Shown piece by piece: positions 1-8,056 of a DNA stretch of 64,000 nt (within the stretch, counting starts at the first letter, position 1; every line of letters begins with the position of its first letter). Where the stretch lies: contig NW_022985177.1 of assembly GCF_010093535.1 (NCBI RefSeq), positions 228,857 through 292,856 of the forward strand, in the 5' to 3' direction. Both the position numbers and the translations under genes were made by a program. The notes under the pieces are model-generated. The model made no database searches. It was not told the DNA's origin and saw nothing but the letters and a program-made list of their open reading frames with translations. This DNA is from Lindgomyces ingoldianus (taxonomy: Eukaryota; Ascomycota; Dothideomycetes; Pleosporales; Lindgomycetaceae).

Positions 1-1121
1 TATTAAAGTCAAACAGGTTACTTTTAATTCTTGCTTCTATCTCGCCATGCCGACTATACAGGCATAACAACTCTAGTTTCCCCTCACCAACGTCGTGCGT
101 GTTGACAGCGTTGAGAAGCGGATTCAATTACCCAGTTGCCATGTTTAAAGAGCACAAGCTATATCTCTGGATACGTACGGCCGTATTTGTAGTTTCGAGA
201 TAGAAACTCCGTAATTGACAATGAATGATATCACGCTCACTTATCACTTATCTCGCCGAAGGGCTGTACGGAAAGGCGAGAGTGGGGGGTGGTGGTACCA
301 ACATGGGAAGCGATGGAAGTCGTAGGGTTGTTGGCTTTAACTGACAAGCCGAAGTGCTCTACTAATATGATATTATTGCTCGATAGCATTCCCTTTCCTC
401 CCCGTATGTTCAGGCACTGGACATATCGATACGATACTTGCCGAGCTTGGTATGGTAATGGTGAACGCCATCTAGAACTAGACCCGTTCTCGTACTGCTG
501 CAGCTACGGAAGTTGAAAGGAACACTGCTGTTTTATTAACGCCAAACCTGTATTCGCGCACGAGGCCATATTCAACGAGATTGCTCTGGTATTATTGCTC
601 GAGGCGACAAAGGATAACAATGATGACTTTGTTGCGTTCGCCAAAAGGTCAACCTTCCAGCTAGCACAGCAGAAGGATATATATAGGCGGATAATTGTAC
701 GCGACAGACTTTGTAATAGCTGCCCGCTACTTTGGGTCTTAACTTCCAAATGTCCTGACTCTCGGATCATGATCTCTTATAAACGCTTTGATCTGAGCTG
801 GTGGGATTGTTATAGTCACCTTGGACGTTACGGAGAAGAGGAGGAAGTGAACAGACACACAGAGTTGGATAACTCCCTTAGAAATTGTTGTTCGGAAGAC
901 GCTCGGCGATGTGGGATGGCTATCAGTCGTTGTTATTCGCCTCCCGCCTTGACAACTTCTACCGTCGAATTTCCTTCCACTTTTGATGGATATACTTCGG
1001 AGGTTTAAAAACTCGGGTAATTATGGACATGCATGCAACATAGCAGTACAGTGGAGAGCATGACAAAAGCAAGTGATTTCCACTTCTGCCTTTAATTTAT
1101 TAGCTGGTGCCTTATCAATAA
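1..1121. other. Region without a supported gene
   Basis: The longest open frames here (75 and 137 codons, + strand) lack homology I recognise, codon regularity or splice context. The only structured item is the 77-bp segment at 631-707, which recurs inverted inside the element at 2967-3422. The rest looks like ordinary intergenic DNA. Confidence 0.5.
631..707 (+). repeat. 77-bp copy of the interior of the 2967-3422 element
   Basis: The segment matches the reverse complement of 3200-3275 with one extra T and two substitutions over about 76 bases. Weaker similarity continues a little on both sides. Neither copy carries the element's terminal repeats at this locus, so it is either a remnant of a related element or a host segment captured by the element. 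It lies in a 137-codon open frame, which gives a weak hint of former coding. Confidence 0.8.
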
Positions 1122-1562
1122 TTACGTTCTTCGGCATAATCTAGGATCCCGCGAGACAACCAGCCATGTGCAGGTCAGCCCAACAGTTGAAAGTTTCCGA
1201 TTGACTAGCTCGGCATCAGAGAAGGACTCGGGGTTGCTGCAAGCCATTTCGTAGAAGGGAAGCATGTTCATGGTGTAGTATTCTTGACAGAGTTTATCTT
1301 CGATATCTAGAGGCGGAATGCGGGCGATTTGGTTCTTGTCTGCCTGATTCAGCTCGAGAGGATTGGCGATGGCTTTGGCCCGCATGCCTCCTGGAACTAC
1401 GGCGAAGCTCACTGCATTTTGACTTGGGAGGCGATGATATCCGACAATCCTGGGTTTGATAGCATTTGCCGGCGACGCTTCGTTGGACGGCTCTCTGGGG
1501 AGGCTTTCATGGCTATAGTGCCCGTCGTTATGTCTTTGGCTGTGGCTCTCAGTGGAGTGCAC
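1122..1562 (-). CDS. Possible downstream exon or separate small ORF
   Basis: This is an open frame of about 146 codons on the minus strand, 45 bp downstream of the stop of the Gag1-like gene. It has no ATG at its 5' end (the first codon is GTG). A branch-point-like GCTAAC and a TAG acceptor lie just before it, near 1569-1590, so it may be a 3' exon of the upstream gene in an alternatively spliced form. No convincing donor was found. The protein has a His/Ser-rich start and then a more regular part around IPPLDIEDKLCQEYY. The family was not recognised. Confidence 0.3.
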   Translation of the reverse strand: MHSTESHSQRHNDGHYSHESLPREPSNEASPANAIKPRIVGYHRLPSQNAVSFAVVPGGMRAKAIANPLELNQADKNQIARIPPLDIEDKLCQEYYTMNMLPFYEMACSNPESFSDAELVNRKLSTVGLTCTWLVVSRDPRLCRRT

Positions 1563-1607
1563 GTGCCTATTCAGATGTAGAGTTAGCCTTCAACCGAGAT
1601 GGCTAGC

Positions 1608-2492
1608 TCATCTATGGTTTTCCGGGGCGCCATGCTCATGATGGTGGCCATTTAGGTGCAACATGCGCTTGACTGAGTCCATGCCCTTCTTTACATGCGG
1701 GTGGTGGGATAGAAACTCCTCTGTGTGTAGCACGCCTTTGTCCATCTTGACGCCTACGATTGCGGCTCTCTTCCTTCCGGCGAGTGGATCCAAAGGCCCC
1801 GCTTTGGGAGGCCACTCACCATTGTCTTTCCATCCTTGCACCAGTGCGCGCGTCATGTCGGAGAGGTTGATGGGGACGGAAGGCGTACGCGAGGAGACGA
1901 CGATCTTGTTGTAGATGTCGGAGTATATCTTAGGCGTAATGGAATTACGGATCGAGTTATTCGCGAGCATCGGGGTGGCCAGCGGCACTCGAGGCTCGGT
2001 ATCGGGTGAGGGGGAAGGTGTCGCGTTGGTATTGTTAGAAGAAGAAGCTTCTGAGGGTATTGTGGAGTCTGGGCTCTCGACGTCTGTTGCGTTGCTGCCC
2101 CTCGTAGCCCTATTCGTACCATACCTCCTCACGGCTGCAGCGCCGGTCCACACATCTCGTCTGACAACAAAGCAGGAGAGGCCCTCATTCCAGGCCATCT
2201 CGCTCTCTATAGCCATCCTCCTCTTCCTCTTGCGCGCTTCTGCCTTCGATTCGAGAGCAGCGCCGATGCTGTCAGGTGAGTCGAACTTGTACGGATTCGT
2301 GGCATCAGTCTCGCTGTCCGGCTCGGAGGAAGATGTGGTACCGTAATAACGCTCTCTGAACTCGCTCACGCCGCGCACTTCTTCATCCGACGCCGACCAA
2401 CATTCGGGCGCATTCGGCCAGTCCCAGTCGTCGCGAACTCGGTCGACAAGGAAGCGTCGGGCAGCCCGGGATGCTGACTGGTTGGTTTCCAT
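1608..2492 (-). CDS. Gag1-like clamp domain protein (DUF4050 family)
   Basis: This is a 294-aa protein read from the ATG at 2492; upstream in-frame sequence to 2711 is open but low in complexity, so the inner Met was chosen. The conserved N-terminal block FLVDRVRDDWDWPNAPEC begins about 13 residues in. It is followed by an Arg/Lys-rich stretch, by ESEMAWNEGL...RRDVWTGA, which is the hallmark of the fungal Gag1/DUF4050 family, and by a C-terminal His-rich tail. The middle (about residues 125-190) is Ser/Thr/Pro-rich and probably disordered. Family members are small fungal proteins; fission yeast Gag1 is linked to TORC1/Gtr signalling. It is transcribed away from VPS39, with a 456-bp inverted-repeat element in the shared upstream region. 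The family call rests on remembered motifs. Confidence 0.65.
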   Translation of the reverse strand: METNQSASRAARRFLVDRVRDDWDWPNAPECWSASDEEVRGVSEFRERYYGTTSSSEPDSETDATNPYKFDSPDSIGAALESKAEARKRKRRMAIESEMAWNEGLSCFVVRRDVWTGAAAVRRYGTNRATRGSNATDVESPDSTIPSEASSSNNTNATPSPSPDTEPRVPLATPMLANNSIRNSITPKIYSDIYNKIVVSSRTPSVPINLSDMTRALVQGWKDNGEWPPKAGPLDPLAGRKRAAIVGVKMDKGVLHTEEFLSHHPHVKKGMDSVKRMLHLNGHHHEHGAPENHR

Positions 2493-2966
2493 GCCGGGCC
2501 CGCGAGTCGTGGGCTCCAGGATGACGTCGTAAGATATTGAAAACGTGGAACAGTGGAGAGGGAGGTAGTCGTGGTGTTTGAGGTTGAGGTTGAGGTTGAA
2601 GTCTAGTTGCAAACAAAATCCGTCTTCCCCAAAGTGGGTGTTGGCGTGACGTAGGTCGAGAAGCCGTGAATTCCGTGTGAATGTGGCGCCCCGCCTGCCA
2701 CTTGAGGACACAGCCTGATCTTTCTAGGCACCTCGGTACCTGTTCTCTCACTTCCCCAAATTTCAGTTGCCAGGCACACTTCTCTCAAGATATCTTTCAC
2801 GGACAAAGCCGTTCGTTCCTAATCATTATATTCTTGCAGGGTTCCCCTCTCAATTTACTAGCTCACTACTTGAGTTTCGCGCCTGAAATTAACAATTCGT
2901 GCGCGGGTATACTTGGTTCCCAAAGTAAGTCTGAATGGCAAAGCGTTTGTCCTATTAGATAACTAA

Positions 2967-3034
2967 CGTGTTTTACTAGTCATCCGCCAGCCCCAAAACT
3001 CACCGAAAGTGGGAAAAATTGTACGATATCTCAA
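2967..3034 (+). repeat. Left terminal inverted repeat of the 456-bp element
   Basis: Begins CGTGTTTTACTAGTCATCCG and ends GATATCTCAA. Pairs with 3352-3422 with a few mismatches. Confidence 0.85.
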
Positions 3035-3351
3035 TGACATAATAAATTCTAAAACTGTATGACTAGTCTTCTATACCTCTTGTAAGACTCTAGTTTAATC
3101 TTGAAAGCTATTCATTCTCTAAATCTTAAGAAGTAGCAATTTAACCAAGGGGTCAGAAACTTAATACCTTAATAACAGCTATGTCTATTACTACAGAACC
3201 TGTCGCATACAATTATCCGCCTATATATATCCTTCTGCTGTGCTACCTGGAAGGTTGACCTTTTGGCGACGCAACAGAACCTTTAAGAGGAATCTTAAAA
3301 TAGGTATTTAAGACTAGGGATAGATTTTTAGACTCTATATTTAAGGCGTTG

Positions 3352-3422
3352 TTGAGATATCAAGGTACAATTTTTCCCATTTTTGGTGAGTTTTGGGGCT
3401 GGCGGATGACTGGTAAAACACG
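3352..3422 (-). repeat. Right terminal inverted repeat of the 456-bp element
   Basis: The reverse complement begins CGTGTTTTACCAGTCATCCG. It differs from the left repeat at scattered positions only. Confidence 0.85.
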
Positions 3423-3813
3423 CCAGACAACGCAATCAAAGTATCTGTTCGCAGTACGCCGCCCCAGGAAGTTGTGGCAAACAGGAATGTGATCTCTCAT
3501 CCTCAAAAGATGGCTAGCGAATGCAATAGCGAGTTAGCTTACCCGCCATTTCGTGAAATTCTACTGCCAAAATTCTACTGCCAAACTAGCTCACTTGTCT
3601 AAATCAGGTTAGTGCAGAATGTGAAGGTGAAAGTGCAGAGCATGTGCCCAGTTGGTCCAAGCGCTCCCGAGTTCATCTCGGCATGACGACTGAAGCTTCC
3701 CCGTCTTCGCGGGCACGCAACCATGGAGCTTCGAAGCTGTCTCTCGGCCCGGCCTTAATCGCAGAGAGTCGCATACACCTTAAGACACCTCACAATAGCT
3801 CTGCGTACTCAGG

Positions 3814-6800
3814 ATGCTGTCAGCATTCACGGCCCGGCCCATAGTCGAGCTCAAGCAACGCGACAAGTCCAAGATCGAGTCAATCCTGGCCTATGGTATG
3901 AAGCCTGGAAGAGCTTCAAAAATCAATCCCGCTAATACTTATACAGGCGACAGAGTGCTTGTAGGGCTGAACACAGGCTCGCTGCGCATCTACCGTGTCA
4001 ACGAGCCTACTGAAGAACCCGAGCCTGCCCCTGCCCAGAATGGCCATGAAACCGGGGAGCAGAACGGCGAGTCGCCGGACCAACCTACGACCCCTAAAAT
4101 CAAGCCTGCAGACCTCCTTCGCGAAGAAGATAAGTTCTCTCGTCGCCCGATACAGCAGCTAGCTATCATTAAAGAAGCAAACATCCTTGTCTCCCTGTCG
4201 GACAGTCATGTGTCTATCCATGATCTACAGAGCTACACATTGCAGGAGAAGCTGGAGAAGACGAGGGGTACCACAACATTCGCCGTCACGAGTAACATCG
4301 TTAAAGACCCCAGTACAGGCATACCCTCTATTGTGAGCAGGCTGGCCGTTGCTGTGAAGCGGAAGATCATTCTCTGGACATGGCAGGACATGGAGTTAAC
4401 TGGGGATGCGGTAGAGATTACGCTCGTTGCGGCAGTCAAGAGTCTGACATGGGCAACTGCTACGAAGATTGTTGCAGGCATGGACCCAGGATTCGTCATG
4501 GTGGATATAGAGAGCCAGGAAGTGCAAGACATAAACAAGCCTGGTGCGTTGGGCGAAGCTGGTGGGCAAGGCGGCACAAGATTTGGTGCCGTATCGTCTT
4601 CGGGTATGGGGTACATGGGCATGGGGAGTTGGGTGCCGAAGCCCATGTCTACGCGGCTTGGAGAGGGCGAAATGTTGCTCACAAAGGATGTGAACAGCTT
4701 GTTCATTGACACAGATGGGAATGCCTTGGATAAGCGGCAGGTCCCGTGGCCAACTGCTCCGGAAGCCATCGCATACTCGTATCCGTACATGCTTGCCCTC
4801 CAAGCGCCATCGAAAGGTGGTCTTGAGGTCAGAAACCCCGACACACTCAACCTTCTTCAAACGATCGCCCTCCCGAACGCAAACTTCATGCATGTTCCTC
4901 AACCAAACATTAGCTTAGCGCATGCTGGCAAAGGATTCTTAGTCGCCAGCGACCGATGCATATGGAGGATGGGAGCACAGAATTACGAGTCGCAGATCGA
5001 CGAATTGGTCCTTAACGGGCGATACGATGAAGCTATTAGCTTGCTCGGCATGCTTGAGGATACGCTGCTCCAGGACAAAGAAGGGAGAATGCGCGAAATC
5101 AAGATGCTGAAAGCCCAAGGACTCTTCGACCTGCGCAAATACCGTGAATCGCTTGAGCTGTTTTCGGAAGCAAAGGCTCCCCCGGAAAGAGTCATTGCAC
5201 TATATCCGAAGTCAATTGCTGGTGATCTTTCCTCGATCAAAACCGAGAAGGATGCGGAGCGAGAAGCAGGGCAAGAAGAACCAAACGCCGAAGACAGTGC
5301 TGAGGGCAGTAAGGTGGCGCCCTCTACACCGGCATCACTGGTTGGACGATCAATGCTAGGGAGATTCAGGGCGGATCAGAAAAAGGCGGACTCTGATACA
5401 GCCTCGGTCAAATCACTTAAACAAGATGATGTTTCCGATGCAGCTGGTACCATTGGCAACCCCTCAGAACCAGCCCAGGCAGACAAACCCCTCGAAGGGA
5501 AGGACCTTAAGATCGCTATCAACGAACTAAGAGCTTTTCTAGCACAATGCCGTGTCCAAATAAAGCGCTACCTCAATATCAATGGCACGCTCAAAGAACC
5601 CCTGCCAGCTCCGAGCGAAAGTCAGCCAGAAGACTACAAGCCGCCGTTCCACTACTTCATACCTCAATCTGTTCCTCCCGAACAAATAGATTGGGCGGCA
5701 AAACTCCTAGAGGTTGCGCAATTGGTTGACACTACCCTCTTCCGCGCATACATGCTCGTTAGCCCCAGCCTTGCTGGGCCGCTCTTCCGTCTCGACAACT
5801 TCTGCGACCCAGATGTCGTCAACGAGAAGCTGTATCAGACTGGTCGATACGCCGACCTGATCGACTTTTTGCATGGCAAGAAGCTGCATCGTCACGCGTT
5901 GGAGCTGCTGGAGAAATTTGGCAAGAACGAGGCGGACGAGGAAGTCTCACCAGCCCTTCAAGGACCTCGGCGAATAGTCGGATATCTACAGCAACTCCCA
6001 CCAGAGATGATAGATCTGATTCTCGAGTTCGCCGAGTGGCCGTTGAGGACAGATCCAGGGCTTGGGATGGAGATTTTCCTCGCAGACACGGAGAACGCAG
6101 AGACTCTACCACGACATAAGGTCTTGGATTTCCTTCAGCAGATCGACCTCAAGCTGGCTGTGAAATATCTCGAGCACATTGTTGAGGAGCTGAACGATCT
6201 CACCCCAGACTTCCATCAACGGCTGATCGACCTTTTTCTGGAGCGGTTAAAGGCCGGGCGGGATCAATTCGAGAATGATGAAGAGAGGGAAAGGTGGCGA
6301 GAGCGGCTCCAAACGTTCCTAAAGAGCAGCTCACAATACAACAAAATTCGGGTGTTCAAACAGCTCCCGCCTGATGGTTAGTACGCCATATCAGCTCTCT
6401 TGTTTTCACAGTTGACAACGCTTATTAGATCCCGAATACTACGAGTCCCGTGCCATAGTGCTTAGTAAAATGGGCTCGCACAAACAAGCACTCCAAATTT
6501 ACGTGTTCCAACTGAAAGACTACCAAAAGGCCGAAGAGTAAGCCAGCCTTTACCGCGCTCGGTCTTCATTGACTAACGAAGCACAGATACTGCAACCAGA
6601 TCTATCTCTCTACACCTCAGCCAATCTCACCAACTAAATCCTTTCAGCCGACCACGACCCTCCCGGCTACATATGATCCCGAAGACTCGGAACCTTCCAT
6701 CTATCACATACTGCTTTCCCTCTACCTCACCCCACCATCACCTCACCAACCCAACTGGCCACCAGCGCTGGACCTCTTGAGTAAACATGGTGCTCGCCTC

Positions 6801-7175
6801 CCGGCGGCCACGACCCTCGATCTCGTACCCCCAACACTCCCCGTCAAAGAACTAGAATCCTACTTCCGCGGGCGGATCCGCAATGCAAATTCAGTGATGA
6901 ACGAAGAACGCATCGTGGCTCGTCTGCGTGGCGTCGAGAAAGTCGAAATCGAGACAGCAGTATTACTAGGCGATGGCAGGGTGGATAAACATGGGAGGAG
7001 GGTGCCCGGTGGATTGAATAGAAGAGTAGTGATTGATGAAGATCGACATTGTGCGGTTTGCCATAAGCGGTTTGGAGGCAGTGCGATTAGGGTATATCCT
7101 GATAATAGCGTGGTACATTCGGGGTGTTTGAGGGGGAGTGTTGCAGGGAAGAGGAATACTAATTCGTGGAGGTAG
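3814..7175 (+). CDS. vps39: Vps39/Vam6, HOPS tethering subunit
   Basis: Exons 3814-3895, 3947-6376, 6429-6537 and 6587-7175 give 1069 aa. The first intron (51 nt) keeps the frame open, so an ORF finder reads through it. Removing it joins ILAYG to DRVLVGLNTGSLRIYR, the normal start of the citron-homology domain. That N-terminal beta-propeller-like domain is followed by an alpha-solenoid with clathrin-repeat character and a C-terminal zinc-ribbon-like end: CAVC, then HSGC about 24 residues later. Vps39 binds the Rab7/Ypt7 GTPase and tethers vacuolar and late endosomal membranes within HOPS. Acidic Ser-rich linkers occur near residues 50-90 and 450-550. The Met chosen is the first in frame and matches the family start MLSAFTARPI. 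The gene converges on the Gon7-like gene. Confidence 0.9.
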
Positions 7176-7226
7176 AGGGTTTGAGAAGATGGCATGGAAA
7201 TTGTAGAGCGGGGAATGGGAGGTTGT

Positions 7227-7274
7227 GGAGATGGAGATGGAGATGGAGATGGAGATGGAGATGTAGATGTAGAT
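7227..7274 (+). repeat. GGAGAT microsatellite
   Basis: About six tandem GGAGAT units are followed by two GTAGAT units, between the convergent 3' ends of VPS39 and the Gon7-like gene. Spurious open frames on both strands come from this repeat. Confidence 0.9.
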
Positions 7275-7339
7275 GTGTACAAGAACATTGGAATACCCCA
7301 GATAGGATAGAGTCATGCCTGCTTGCTACACCAATGCTC

Positions 7340-7615
7340 TCAGTCGCCCTCAACAACAACCTCCTCCCCGTAATTCTCCTCCTCTTTCGCCTCCTCTGCT
7401 TTTGCTATCCCAGCCGCTTTGTCTTGCTCCATCTTCTGCGTCAGGAAAGCGTTTATATCGCCCTGGAGCTGCTTAGTTGCCGAATGCAGAGCGGCGAGGT
7501 ATGCGACACGATCATCGGTGGATGGGGAGGCGGATATTGCAGGCAGAGAGATGCTTAGGGAGTGTGAGGAGGGTTCATTGCTCGGAGATGTGTATGTCGC
7601 AGTGAGGTTGGCCAT
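7340..7615 (-). CDS. gon7: Gon7-like subunit of the EKC/KEOPS complex
   Basis: This is a 91-aa acidic protein starting at the ATG at 7615. It contains VAYLAALHSATKQLQGDINA, then FLTQKMEQDKA, and an acidic tail EEENYGEE. This layout is that of fungal Gon7 (PF08738), a small subunit of KEOPS, the complex that makes the N6-threonylcarbamoyl group on A37 of tRNAs and has been linked to telomere upkeep. Gon7 proteins are short and partly disordered, so 91 aa is in the expected range. The 5' leader contains a long A/C-rich repeat tract (7617-7722 on the complementary strand). The identification is by remembered motif, not by alignment; an unrelated small acidic coiled-coil protein cannot be excluded. 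Confidence 0.65.
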   Translation of the reverse strand: MANLTATYTSPSNEPSSHSLSISLPAISASPSTDDRVAYLAALHSATKQLQGDINAFLTQKMEQDKAAGIAKAEEAKEEENYGEEVVVEGD

Positions 7616-7616
7616 T

Positions 7617-7722
7617 TTGTATTGTGTATTGTGTATTTTCTATTTTCTATTTTGAATTTTGTGTTTTGTATTTTGTGTTTTGTATTTTGTATTTTGTGTT
7701 TTGCGTTTTGTGCTTTGTATTT
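7617..7722 (+). repeat. TTTTGTATTTTG low-complexity tract
   Basis: Imperfect tandem TTTTGTATTTTG/TATTGTG units run for about 105 bp immediately upstream of the Gon7-like start codon. On the transcribed strand they read AAAATACAAAAC, and they probably lie in its promoter or 5' leader. Confidence 0.85.
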
Positions 7723-8056
7723 CTGGGTGTTGGCAAGAAGATGTGGGGGGGGAGGGAGGAGGTTGAAGTCTCTCGGAGGAAGCTGAAGGATTCGGCGATT
7801 TGTCCGCGCTCAGCCACGGCGATCATTTCATCGAACTTCCCCAGCCAAGAGGATTGATCTCAGCCCACTCCTCCGAGATTCTCTCCTCCCTTGATCTTTA
7901 TTGTTCTCCCTATCTTTCCCGCGCTTCATGCTGGCCATGAATTGCCTATTCTTATAGCCTTAAGCCACTGCGCGAGCCGTTAGCAGCCGGGCCTGTAATA
8001 GTACCACAAGAACGGCCCTCGTATCGTCTTATTTGGTAGCACAAGACCTGGGCACA

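Larger units (their letters stand above)
2967..3422. mobile_element. 456-bp terminal-inverted-repeat element (MITE-like)
   Basis: The left end (2967-3034) and right end (3352-3422) are inverted copies over about 68 bases, starting CGTGTTTTAC and running through CATCCGCCAGCCCC and AAACTCACC to a GATATC box. There is no transposase frame, so it is non-autonomous. No clear target-site duplication flanks the outermost matching bases. The interior carries a 76-bp segment also found at 631-707. It lies in the region upstream of both VPS39 and the Gag1-like gene. Confidence 0.85.

Noticed and set aside
595..1008. 137-codon + strand frame as a gene
   Set aside because: Only the part matching the element interior looks structured; the rest lacks homology and the frame does not start at an ATG.
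7227..7274. GGAGAT tract as coding repeat
   Set aside because: It produces open frames on both strands only through its period of six; it lies between two convergent genes with firm stop codons.
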